Assembly (NCBI GenBank): GCA_003586115.2
Contig: QVOM02000023.1
Span: 3,847,284 to 3,911,283 of the forward strand
Reading direction: 5' to 3'
Length of the DNA: 64,000 bases
DNA from: Salvator merianae
Taxonomy: Eukaryota; Chordata; Lepidosauria; Squamata; Teiidae
Of this stretch, positions 50,009-64,000 are shown piece after piece (within the stretch, counting starts at the first letter, position 1; the number at the start of each line of letters is the position of its first letter). A model generated the notes under the pieces. The model had not been told where the DNA came from. It ran no database searches and was given only the letters and a program-made list of their open reading frames with translations. The position numbers and the translations under genes are program-made.

Positions 50009-50080
50009 GCAGAGCAGAGCAGAGCAGAGCAGAGCAGAGCAGAGCAGAACAGAGCAGATCAGAGCATAGCAGAGCAGATT
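50009..50080. repeat. (GCAGA)n minisatellite
   Basis: CAGAGCAGAGCAGAGC pentamer run with decay at its right end. Confidence 0.92.
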
Positions 50081-50694
50081 AAAGCAAAACGTGCTCCTTT
50101 GAAACATTGGCAGCTGATTCCCTTTGGGATTTGGGCAGAGGACAAGACAGTGGGAAAGAAGTGGAAGCAGGTGTCTGCACAGCAAATTGGAAGGGAGACA
50201 ATGTATGGATGGAGTTCTGCACAGACCGGGATGAAAATTGTCCTCCTTGAACTGAACGGGCTTGGGAGCTAATCCTGAACTGAAACATGCACAGAAGCGG
50301 AAGGGAAAACGGATTCAGGATCTGTGCTACTGGGTGTGGAGAGGTCCTGCCAACACTGTCTTCATGAGCCAATTCACTTTGAACCCCCATCGAGCATGCA
50401 AATGGAAGCGAGTCAAAAAAACCCACTCGCGGAGCCTGTAGCCCTCTCCAAATGTTGACCGATCCTTCCCAGAACAAGCAAGACTGGACAGCAGCCTAAA
50501 ATGTGGTTTAAGCAAAATCTGTGCAGGAGACATAACTGACTGGATTATTCCTCCTGACCACCCCTGAAGGGACAAGTTTAGATCCTTAGCCTTCCCCCTG
50601 AAAAGGTGGCTTTTAAAAAAGAAAAATAGAAAGCAAAATCAAGCAGGGCTCTCTTTTTTGGGGGTGGGGAGGCAGTTTCAGAAGCACCTTGCTT

Positions 50695-50790
50695 TTACCT
50701 TCCTCCAGGGAGAGACTGGGGATTGAACCGACAACCCTCTGCTTTCCAGGCAGCTGCTCTACCTCTGAGCTAGAGCCAGCCAGGCTTCCC
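50695..50790 (-). mobile_element. tRNA-derived SINE head
   Basis: The complement reads CTGGCTCTAGCTCAGAGGTA ... TCGGTTCAATCCCCAGTCTC, with the CCTGGAAAGCAGAGG arm shared with the 43.8 kb copy. Confidence 0.7.
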
Positions 50791-50949
50791 CCGCCACTCA
50801 TCCTATCAAAGAGGCAGGGAGCTGTTCCCGGTGCTCTGCCTTCCAAAATCTCCCAGAGCTTGGCAGCTATGCAAGGGAGAGCGCCTCTGGATGGGAAAAG
50901 AGACGGGCTTGCAGGAGGGGAGCCATTAGATCAGCCATGCGGGGCGGAG

Positions 50950-51260
50950 AGGGAAATGACGCCCACCCAGGCTGCTTCTCCCAATGCAAATGACTTCCTG
51001 ATCCTGCCTCCCACCCCTCCGATCCCTGCAGGAGAAGGAAAAGGAGGAGCTTTGGCAAGCAGGCACGCACAGCCCTGCCTACCTCTGTCTGCCTCTCCAT
51101 CTCCTCTTCCCGCTTGGAGGCTGGAATTGCAGCAGGGAGACAGCAGAGGGAGGGTTGCGCTTGGGTACCACCAGGAAGGATGCAGAGGGGTGGGTGGGAG
51201 AGAGATAGGCGTGCAGGCTCTCCCAGCTCCTTTGAAGGCCGCATTGCCGCCTGTTTAGAA
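50950..51260 (-). promoter_or_regulatory. Likely promoter region and first exon of gene D
   Basis: Moderately GC-rich block between gene E's 3' end and gene D's SCAN exon. On the - strand GAGAGGCAGACAGAG/GTAGGCAGGG gives a plausible first-exon donor near 51086, and CTGCAATTCCAGCCTCCAAG precedes it. Duplicate at 37.55-38.06 kb. The CCAAT motif of B, C and E was not seen. Confidence 0.4.
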
Positions 51261-51344
51261 TTCCAGGAGCCAAAGGTTTTGAGTTTTTGCTTTCCCTGGA
51301 AAAAGAGAAGCACCGTCACCCCATCTATAACACTACAGTTCATT

Positions 51345-51470
51345 TACAAGTGAGGGTTTTGCCTTCATCTTCTGCTTGAGATGCCCAGAAGCAAGTGGTG
51401 GGCCACTGTGTGAGTCAGGATGTTGGGCTAGATGGGCCATGGCCTGATCCAGCAGGATGCTGGATATGCG
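51345..51470 (+). repeat. CR1/L3 3'-end fragment
   Basis: Begins GTGAGGGTTTTGCCTTCATC and ends GGCCTGATCCAGCAGGATGC. Confidence 0.75.
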
Positions 51471-52097
51471 AACAGCTGGTACCTATTTCTTATTTTTTCA
51501 GTTAATTTCTACTTATATTCCACGCTGCAGCCAAAAAAAAAAAGGCTCCTGAAGCTCTTACAACACACCTGTGCAAAACTGGGGCTTAGGGGAGCTGTGG
51601 AGACCCAGTCAACTGTAAAAACATAACAACATAAGGGGAGCCCTACTGGATCAGGTTACACTAAATGAGAGGAGTCCAGAACCGGAATAGCCATTGCAAT
51701 GTGGACAGCCTTGTTCAGGTCCAAGTGCAATCTGTCCCACCTTAGATCTGGATGAGCTGATCTGGATCAAGTAAGGTAAGTGCAGAAAGACCCTAAATCT
51801 CCTGGATCTGTTTTGACTTTTCAGGGGTAACTGCTTTGGTTCGACCGCTTAGTGAGGTTTTGCGCATGTTAACTGGGCCTTGCGCAGGGTTTAAATCACG
51901 GTAAGGCATCTTTCCCCCTCTGGGGTGTAAATGATGAGGTTTAGTAAGAAGTGAGTTTAGGTCAAAGGTTAAAAGTATAGATCTGGGAGGTGTAAAGACA
52001 TCTTTCTTCTCAACACGTCTTTAGGGGAAATCAGTGGAGGCACATCCCAGGCATCATGGGAGTCCATTCACATGTTTGGCCCCTGAATTAGCTTGGG

Positions 52098-52330
52098 ACA
52101 TAAGAACTCAAGAACCTAAGAGGAGCCCTGCTGGATCAGGCCACGGCCCATCTAATCCAGCATCCTGCCTCACACAATGGCCCACCAATTGCTTCTGGGC
52201 ATCTCCAGCAGAAGACGAAGGCAAAACCTTCACCTGCTCTTGACTCCCTGCAAATGGCCTTTAGGGGCATCCTGCCTGTCTCTCCACCCTGGAGGCAGTA
52301 CCTGGGCTTCCATTCTAGTCTGTACCACAC
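52098..52330 (-). repeat. CR1/L3 3' end
   Basis: A full reverse unit from AAGAACCTAAGAGGAGCCCT to GGGCTTCCATTCTAG, just beyond the 3' end of gene E. Confidence 0.82.
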
Positions 52331-52779
52331 AGGTGGCAGTTTGGACCAAAACCCACCAGGTGATAGTGCAACACTCTTGTCATGGCATCATTTGTGATGA
52401 TGGGTGTGTTGTAGGTCTTTTTATGCCCCGTTGCTGGGCTAAAGGCCTTCTCAGCAAACAAACTGGTTCTGCTGGACCTCTTGGAGGCAGTGAGACCATC
52501 ATCTGTGGTATCTTCTGAGGCTATGTTCACAGGTGTTTGTTTTGTTTTATAAGCATTTAAATGTTTATTGTAAACCACCCTGGGATTGCCGAAGAGGGAG
52601 ATATATAAATTCCATAAATAAATAAATAAAATGTTATTGATTTCCCCAGGCTTTTGGCCATTTTGAGGACCATTGCATCTGCCAAAGGTTTCCTTCCAGC
52701 AGAAATCTTCTGATGCCTTGAGTAATGCCCCCAAATAAGACGCCACAGTAAGTAAGGGGAAGGTGGTTGGTCTTTAAGG

Positions 52780-52785
52780 TTTATT
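52780..52785 (-). terminator. Candidate poly(A) signal of gene E
   Basis: AATAAA on the - strand (TTTATT on +), 106 nt after the stop. Confidence 0.65.
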
Positions 52786-52890
52786 TAAAAAGGAAGCATA
52801 CAGAGCATGTGTAAGTATCGGAAGGCAAATGGTTTAGAAAGGAGAAGGTAGCTGTGAATGCAACCTGCGTATGTCTCAACCGTCAGACAC

Positions 52891-57112
<4,222 letters not shown>

Positions 57113-57179
57113 GGTCCAGGCAGGAGGACAACCTCACCTCCAGCTTGGCGATTTAGTCAGAGGAGAGAAAACCAGACCT

Positions 57180-58120
57180 GCGGACAAGAAAGATTCATTC
57201 ATCTAGTTCTTGCTCATGGTAGAAAACTTAGCATCACATTCGAGTAACTTCTGGAAAGTTCATCTGCCATTAACTCATTTATCGACCAGGATTTGCTTGC
57301 AGGTGAAAAGAGGTCCGCAACTGCATCTGGTGATTTATGAAAGTTTCAGTGCAAAGCACTTTTTAAAAACTTAGCTTATCGTTTCATATTTCAAAGTGCA
57401 GTATATATGCATCCAAATTCAAAAGACACGTCCTGTGTTTTGTGCCTTGGAAAATAACATAGGTGTCTAGGGATATTTAACCTCTTGCTTCATTAAAAGA
57501 AAGGTCTTTTATTTTCTTGTATCTTCTTCCCTGAATATTTCTGACACAGGTATTCTCTGCATCTGGCTACCAATAACATCCCCTTTCTTCACTAAAAGAA
57601 GGCAAAAAATCACTTTAACCTGGCTCTGTCCAAGGTTTAGGATACAGTTAGGGATCAGCTCAAATATAGAACTCCGTTTTGGTCATCCACACCATACTTT
57701 ACAAATCACTGCAGGATAGTTCTGAGAAATACTGAGGGACAGAAGAAGAAAAAAATGCAAGTGGGATTTGTAAACAAAACTGCAGGGCAGATAGAGCAAG
57801 GCCTGATGTTATCTTTGTTTCCTTCTGGGAATCATGCAGTTCCTGGCCAGTTATGTGTGCGGTGAGTTTCTCATTTGTGTCTCTCTTTTTCTTTCCTGGG
57901 GACTCTAAGGCACTAAACAGCGCTCACCTTACTTCTGATTCAATGGAAATTGCTTCTTTGTCCTCCAGGATACAGGGATGGAGATGAAACCAAGAAACGT
58001 CCCCTGGAGATCTTTCTCGGCTCGAGCATCCTGGCCAGCAGAAAGAGGAGCCCTTTGACCCCAGAAGGGAAGACAGAGGCAAGGAGAGACCGGGACCCCC
58101 CCCATATCGCCCCCTTTCTT
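57180..58120 (-). other. Gene E intron 1
   Basis: Between the non-coding first exon (donor at 58122) and the SCAN exon. No repeat or exon recognised apart from AT-rich stretches. Confidence 0.5.
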
Positions 58121-58122
58121 AC

Positions 58123-58340
58123 CTGCCGCCAGCTGCGAAGGGAGAAAACACACCTGGACTTCCAAAGATCCTGAGGACCATCCCCTCCTCCCCCCAGACC
58201 AATAGGCTAAGGAGGTGATTGGCTGGAGGCGCCCAGTCAGCTTGGAGGCTGGGCATCGCCTGCCTTTCTGATTGGAGGACTGGCATCCCCTCCCTGCTGG
58301 ACACGCCCACCTTTTGAAAAATCCCTGGAAAGCCATTTCC
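58123..58340 (-). promoter_or_regulatory. Gene E promoter and non-coding first exon
   Basis: On the - strand TCCTCCAATCAGAAAGGCAGG (CCAAT complement at 58271-58275) is followed by a second CCAATCACC (about 58210-58220) and by CTTCGCAGCTGGCGGCAG/GTAAGAAAGG, a strong first-exon donor at 58123/58122. The upstream CAGGGATTTTTCAAAAGG aligns with GCGGGACTTTTGCAAAGG of gene C. Confidence 0.72.
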
Positions 58341-58896
58341 TCTGCGAAGTGAGTTGAATAAGCGAGAGAGGAGATTGGTGTTGTTCGGCACCGTTCAGGG
58401 ATGCCTGCATTGAAGGATGCTTGGGGAAAAAAAAAATCAGCAGAAGTTTAAAGAACTGTTTCTGGCCGCATCATTCTTCTTGCTGGTTTATGTGCAGTGG
58501 GGAGGGAGATTTTCCTACACACATCCTTGGTTGGTCTCGTGATGCCCCCAATAACTCTAATTCACATTGAAATGATCCTGTCTGTCCCTACGAATGGCAG
58601 TTCCACAGGGAGAGACGTTTTGCCTCTTTAGAAAATCAGCCGATGGAGCTGTGGCTGAGTCTTTTGAGGGACTTTAAAAACAAAAGAAAAGAATTGACCC
58701 CAACCGAGTAAGATAACAGCTGCTTTCTCTTTGCTTATATTGGCTGGCTCTAGACGCTGGCTGCATATAGTGCCAACAGGCGATATTTTGGAGAACAGGC
58801 CCTTTGGAATGATTGCCTGTTGTCTAGACCGTGTGTGGGACTGTGCTGTCCGTCTGCTTTTGGGGGCTGCACACTTCTGGGCATTCTGCTGGCACG

Positions 58897-59180
58897 AAAT
58901 ACCCGGAAGTGCGTGATCACAACCACAGTGCATGTGCGACTATCTTTTCAGCCCGTGCACAAGCACAGTGGACGTACGCATCCAGATATTGAAATACCTG
59001 GAGGTGCACAATTGCAACCACAAGTGCATGCACGGCCGTCTTTTCGGTCCACGCGCATGTGCGGTGGATGCATATTTCCGGGTATTGAAATACCTGGAAG
59101 TGTGCAATCGTGAACACTGTGCACGTGCGGCCAGTCTTTTCCAGCCCAAACGTGTGCGTGGTGGGCAGAACCATGATGGC
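58897..59180. repeat. Minisatellite, about three 95-96-bp units
   Basis: Units start with AATACCCGG or AATACCTGG at 58898, 58993 and 59089; each contains AACCACA-GTGCATG-like text, TCTTTTC and GGTATTGA-like ends. CpG-rich and 0.6-0.9 kb upstream of gene E's promoter. Confidence 0.85.
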
Positions 59181-59214
59181 GGCTCCATCCAAAATGTAAG
59201 TGCTAGTGCTATTT

Positions 59215-59370
59215 CGGGAAAGCCCTCCATGAGAGTCAGGTTTTCCTACCGCGCATTTTAGGGGGGATATGGCGTAGCTATGGTGGGGTTGCCACAGATA
59301 CGCGTGACAACCCCACCATAGCAGTGCCAAAATGGCGCTATATTCCCCCCCCCATCTGGATACAGCCATT
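59215..59370. mobile_element. Short palindromic MITE
   Basis: TAGCTATGGTGGGGTTGCCA is mirrored by GACAACCCCACCATAGCA around ACGCGT, flanked by GGGGGGATATGGCG and CGCTATATTCCCCCC. Confidence 0.68.
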
Positions 59371-59697
59371 GTCAACTCCATGGCATTTACTGATTTCCTT
59401 ATCTGATGTAACTTACATCACTAAATCATGAAAGACAAAACGAACCTGTTTCTGCCAATAGTTTCCCCAGAGGTTTCCAGGAACTCAGAACTATTTTTCT
59501 TCCCGTCAGCGAGGGCTGGAGATCAGGAGAGTTGCTTAACGTTGCTTTCTCAGTGTGTTGCATTTCTTCTTGCTCGCTTGCTGATCAAGGCTGCAGATAA
59601 AACCTGAAGAGCTATTGCTCTTCTAATGCTGAACAGTAAATAGTTTCCCGAAAGAAAATCCATCATAATCCTTGGTACCAAATGCAAGGTTTGGGCA

Positions 59698-60040
59698 TCT
59701 TCCTGCGCTTACCTTAGACCTGCATCTGTCAACACTGTAGTCGAAATGGCCTCCTGGTCCTCTTTTGGACTGGAATACCAGTAGACTTTGATAATGAGGT
59801 CTACCAACATACCAGGGCCACAGGGGACCCATTTCGGCATCGTGCCTTGTTGCGCTGCTGAAATGGGTCCCCCAGGGACTCTGACACTGGGAATTTTCAT
59901 CCTGGCCATTGGAGCATTTGGGGACTGGTTGCAAGCTTCTGTTAGCTTTGGGATGACACAGGGGGCAAGATCCGTATCACTGGACTGCACAATCTGGACC
60001 AGCTGATCCAGATCACATATGGCAAGTGCAGAAACACCCT
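59698..60040. mobile_element. hAT-like MITE
   Basis: Ends CTTCCTGCGCTTACCTTAGA and GGCAAGTGCAGAAACACCC; internal words AATGGGTCCCC and GAAATGGG as in the 44.8 kb element. Confidence 0.6.
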
Positions 60041-60199
60041 TAGATTCTGATTGGGCAGCCAAAACCAAGCTCATCACTACACAGGAGTTTTAAATTGAAG
60101 AGTTTCTGCATCAGTAAAATCACACAAGTTATTCCTATCCAGCAAAGGCTGAAGCTGGCAAACCAGTCAGAGATGGAGATAAACTCTCCTGGCTACAGC

Positions 60200-61010
60200 T
60201 ACAACATGGTTTCAAATGGCAGCGATGAATCCAGCACCATCCTCAGATCACACCCCTGTTCTTTCTGGGACAAAACATCCCCATCCGCAATCAGATTCCC
60301 CTTAACTTCCTGGACTTTGGACCTCCATCCTGTCTGGATTCAATTTCAAACCCATTCCTGCTTCCAAGCAATGATCAAGTACCTCTGCTGCCTCCCCTGA
60401 CTCAGAAGGAATGGAGAAATAGAAATAGTGTACTGGTGTGACCTCACTCTGAAACTCCTGATGTCGTCTCCCAGTGGTTTCATATAGATACTAAAGAGCA
60501 TAGGAGACAGAACTGACCTCTGACGAACTCCACAAGAAAGCTCCCAAGGTGTCAGACAATCAGCCTCCCACTGGTTCTTTCTGGAGCCTGCCTTGGAGAC
60601 CAGAAGAAAACCACTGTTAAACCACTATCTCCAAGTCCCAGTTCTCAAAGAATTCCAGCAGGATACCATGACTGATGGTATCAAAAGCTTCTGAGAGATC
60701 AAGAGGAATGAATAGGGTCATATTACCATCAGGGCAACCAAGGTAGTCTCAGTGCCATAACCAGGCCTGAAGCCAGATTGAAATGGCTCAAGATAATCCA
60801 TTTTATCCAAGCATGCCTGCAGCTGGATAGCCAAGACCTTCTCCACCACCTTACCCAAAAAGGGAATATTCGTCATGGGGGCTTGTAAATACCTCTGGAT
60901 CCAGGGAGGTCCTCTTAAGGAGGGGGCACACTACAGCTTCCTTTAGAGTTGCTGGCACCTCTCACTCCTGCAGAAAGACATTTATCACTATCTGGACCCA
61001 CCCGGCTTAT
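60200..61010 (-). mobile_element. L2/CR1-clade LINE reverse-transcriptase fragment
   Basis: On the - strand LDLSEAFDTISHGILLEFF is readable, the RT motif of L2/CR1-clade elements (LDLSAAFDTIDH). Surrounding text also follows the family (complement of GACGAACTCCACAAG, CCAGGCCTGAAGCCAGATTG). Stops and frame breaks throughout. Confidence 0.75.
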
Positions 61011-61167
61011 TGTTAATTTGCATTTTAAGATGAAAATTAAGGGGATAGGCTATGTCATATTAGATAGTCAGATTAGAATGTTATGCTCAGGCACCTGTAC
61101 ATCTGCTTAAGTGTGAACTTTAAAAATGGCCCCAAAGGTAAACCCACAGGCATAAGAAGAAGGTGGA

Positions 61168-61173
61168 TTTATT
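61168..61173 (-). terminator. Candidate poly(A) signal of gene F
   Basis: AATAAA on the - strand, 192 nt after the stop. 3' UTR homologous to gene E. Confidence 0.6.
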
Positions 61174-61364
61174 GTTTACATTTCTGAAAAAAGGCATAGA
61201 TTCAGAACAGGTGTATATATTTTAGAATGCGATCCTTTCGAAGGGGAGAAGGTAGCTGTGAATGCAACCCATATATGTCTCAATAGCCCACACATCTATA
61301 GCCCAGGGGAGGAGGCTGAAATCCCAGGTGAAGCAACATAGCCAACACCTGTGAGAGCAGATTC

Positions 61365-62578
61365 TTACAAGGGTTTGGTTCTCTGAGGAACACTGGGGTT
61401 TACTGCATTTGCCCTTTGCTTTTCTCGAGAATGGACCTTCTGATGGCGGAGGCAGTGGGAATTCTGACGGAAGCTCTTCCCACACTCCAGGCACTGATAG
61501 GGCTTATCTCCTGTATGAATCCGCTGGTGATTTGTGAGTGTCGAACTGACACGGAAGGCCTTTCCGCAGTCCAAGCACTGATACGGTTTCTCTCCCGTAT
61601 GGATACGCTGATGCTCAGTGAGGGCCGAATTTTCGCGAAAGCACTTTCCGCACTGCGGGCAGCGATGCGGCTTCTCTCCCGTGTGAACCCTGTGATGGTG
61701 CTTCAGAGCTGAACGGTCCCTGAAGCTCTTTCCGCACTCCAAACACTTACATGGCTTTTCCCCAGTGTGAGTCTTACGATGGGGACCGAGCTGAGATCTA
61801 CGGCTGAAGCTTCGTCCGCACTCCAAGCACTGATAGGGTTTTTCGCCGGTGTGAATCTTCCGGTGGTTACTGAGGTTCGAACCCACACTGAAGCTCTTTC
61901 CGCACTCCAGGCATTTGTACGGCTTTTCTCCAGTATGAATCCGCTGATGCAGACTGAATATCTTTTGACCACTGAAGCGCTTCCCACACTCAAAGCATTT
62001 ATATATTTCTTCGCCCGTGTGAATCATTTGATGCCGGCTGAGCTGGGAACTTCTTCTGAAGGCCTTTCCACACTCCATACATTTATAGGGTTTTTCACCG
62101 GTATGAATTGTCCGATGTTCGTTCAGGTACACACTGCAACTAAAGCCCTTCCCGCACTCTGAGCATTTATGGGGTTTTTCTGCTCGGCAGATCTTCTGTG
62201 GCTGAGGGAGGGCTGGAGTCTTCCAGAGGTTACGTGGCTTCTGTCCTGCGTGGATCTTCTGGTGCTGTTTAAGGTGTGATGCGTCGCTGAAGATCTTTCC
62301 GCATTCCAGGCACTTACAAGGTCTTCTGTTTGCTGGAATTTCCCGGTTTACTTCTAGGTGGACCTTCTGGTGTTCTGTGAGGTTTCTGAGGCTCACGAAG
62401 CTCTTCCCACACTCCGGAAACGTACACATTTTCTCCTGTGTTTGGACTTCTTGATGCTCTTCAACCTTTAATGTTAATATTTTGTCGCATGCAGGGGATT
62501 CTGTCTTCTTCTCCACATTAGCAGATATAACAGGTATTTCCCTCTCAGTCTGACCGGCTGGTCCATCAACCGCTGAGG
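61365..62578 (-). CDS. Gene F exon: zinc-finger array
   Basis: Acceptor TTCTATTCCAG, phase 1. Helix contacts in order: SRNE (C-x4-C finger, [11 protein letters not shown]), DSHQ, then a dead finger, SVYE, RSQR, GKIL, VSNN, RSQP, DSAH, ESAE, VSTN, QSHR. The last finger has Cys in the core Leu position. Confidence 0.94.
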
Positions 62579-63865
62579 CTGGAATAGAATGAAAATGTCA
62601 TTTAAAAACCATTTAAAATGTCTTTTAAAAAGTGTATCCTTTGAACAGGAAAGAAACAAGACAAGTTCCTTTGAGAAAAACGGGAATATAGTAGAATGTC
62701 TTTTTCTGGTTTCTTTCCAATATTCAAGTTCACCCAGATACTGTTAAGGGAAAATTGTTCCACCTCAGTTTATAAGTGAAGGATCTGGAATTCCACAATT
62801 TTCTTGATGGAATCGAAAAAAATCATGAAAAATAAACAACCCTCCCACCAGCCGACTTTTGAACTGTGTTGCGTTTTGCTAACATCGTCTAGTTCAGCTT
62901 CCCAGTAGTCTCTGGCCAATGGATAGAATGATGGAAGATGTGATTCAGCAACATCAGGGAAAGCTGGTTAATAAAAATGCTGTTAAAAGGTTAAAGAAAT
63001 ATGAAGGATATGAAGGACACCACCTGCTGTACTTTCACTTTCCTCAAGGCACCAACCTGCATTGAACTCTCTCTTGTTTCCTTCTTCTTCAAGGCAGCAG
63101 AAGAAAGTAGGTTTGGGAACTGGAAGTACTCCCCCTTCAGAAGAGAACAAAAGTAAATATCAACTGCATGAGACATCTGTAGCCTGTTGCCTGCTGATTT
63201 ATCGGGGCTGGGAATTCCCGCTGTCCGGTATGACAGGACATGGAGTCTCCCCACCCAGTGCTCTGTCTTTAAAAAATGAGGGGATTGATCTGTGAGCCAC
63301 AATATAACCCGATATTGCAGATTAATCCCACCACTCAACCAGATCTAATGCTGGGACTCTGACATGAACTCATGCCAGTTTCAGGATGTCCATTTCAAAC
63401 TCCACAGAAGTTTGGCCCTGCTGGCTTCCCTCGTTCTCCTCCATTGTTGTCAATGAACAGTTTGTCAAATGTTTGAACTGAACTGCAAAATTCAGAGTAG
63501 TTTGCAGCTTGTGTGGTTCGTTTCCATTTGGACTGACCCAGACAACATCTCTACTGCAGATTAATCCCTCCATTCAAGCAGACATAATCTCGAAAATGTG
63601 ATAAGGTCAATGAGCAGCCATTAGATTGTATTTAGAGCTGCCAAGTATGGAAAAACCAAATTATGGACTATTGCTTTCTTCTCCGCTAGTGACATACTAA
63701 GAGTGAATTGCCAATAAAAGCACAGAAGGATTCCCTACCCAGAGAGGCCACATTCTCATAATTCTCCATCATGATGTCGTGGTATATATCTCTTTGCTGG
63801 GGATCCAACAAGGCCCATTCGCTTTTGCAGAAAAAGATGGCCACATCTTGGAAAGTTACCGGCAT
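61365..63865 (-). CDS. Gene F: KRAB-C2H2 zinc-finger protein, 5' part beyond the window
   Basis: Visible coding exons in order: 63865-63739, 63134-63024, 62578-61365; together 484 codons in frame, ending TAA. The KRAB exon enters in phase 0, so linker and SCAN exons are expected further right, as in gene E. Eleven intact fingers, the first a C-x4-C variant, and one broken finger between the second and third ([19 protein letters not shown]). KRAB-A has DV; MLE reads MME. The order of finger helices matches gene E with extra fingers (RDRSALK, RENSALT region), so the two arose by tandem duplication followed by finger gain or loss. C-terminal tail after the last finger is about 16 residues, rich in Lys/Arg. 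Role as for the family; target unknown. Confidence 0.9.
63024..63134 (-). CDS. Gene F exon: KRAB-B-like segment
   Basis: 111 nt, phase 1 to 1, acceptor CTTCTGAAG, donor GCAG/GTGGTG. Encodes [20 protein letters not shown]. Confidence 0.82.
63380..63560. mobile_element. Diverged GTTC-family MITE
   Basis: TTTGAACTGAACTGCAAAA and GGTTCGTTTCC words, ending ACAACATCTCTAC like the 15.6 kb copy. Confidence 0.45.
63739..63865 (-). CDS. Gene F exon: KRAB-A box
   Basis: 127 nt after TTTTCAG. Core [20 protein letters not shown] and [12 protein letters not shown]. Begins with ATG, as in gene E. Confidence 0.94.
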
Positions 63866-64000
63866 CTGAAAAGAAGGATCAATGTAGAGATAAACACATA
63901 TAACTGAAAAGAAAATGGCCCCTTGAAATTCTCTTTTGTATTTACATGGACTAAAGTGAGTGGCTCTATTAAAATTTGGCAGCGCTGTTGAAAATTTGTA
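63866..64000 (-). other. Gene F intron, incomplete
   Basis: Sequence upstream of the KRAB exon runs off the window. Nothing coding is visible. Confidence 0.6.

Noticed and set aside
58897..59180. Open frames on both strands across the minisatellite
   Set aside because: Their period equals the ~95-bp repeat and they lack any domain.

Overview
The window is vertebrate nuclear DNA, most likely from a squamate reptile. The support is a cluster of SCAN-KRAB-C2H2 zinc-finger genes (SCAN is restricted to amniotes) in DNA littered with CR1/L3 and L2 LINE 3' ends, tRNA-headed SINEs with (TTC)n tails and palindromic hAT-like MITEs, with no mammalian Alu/L1-type repeats recognised. The species itself is an inference.

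Layout: six zinc-finger genes, called A-F here. A (7694-12844), B (20439-24523) and C (29471-34308) are on the + strand. D (46485-40459), E (57112-52891) and F (63865-61365, cut by the right edge) are on the - strand, so the two trios converge. I rebuilt exons by hand. Each complete gene has a SCAN exon, two linker exons of exactly 67 and 65 nt, a KRAB-A exon of exactly 127 nt, in A/D/E a KRAB-B-like exon of 105 or 111 nt (also in F), and one long 3' exon holding the finger array. All splice phases agree and every joined reading frame is open. Predicted lengths are A 585, B 563, C 721, D 555, E 565 and F at least 483 residues. The left end (1-7.6 kb) holds a decayed zinc-finger pseudogene and a CpG island.

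B and C are products of a tandem segmental duplication: unit 1 about 15.5-26.2 kb, unit 2 about 26.2-35.8 kb, then the first ~230 bp of a third unit. Both carry a shortened SCAN domain, a shifted start codon, no KRAB-B exon and a finger array built from a repeating three-finger module. C has one extra module, a 252-bp tandem duplication with only two differences by eye. A MITE interrupts the 3' end of both arrays, stranding fossil fingers downstream. In C the reading frame runs into that MITE.

By family knowledge, KRAB recruits TRIM28/KAP1 to silence chromatin, SCAN mediates dimerisation, and the finger array picks the DNA target, often a transposable element. Target and partner statements for these genes are inference. 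No RNA genes, CRISPR arrays or bacterial features were seen.
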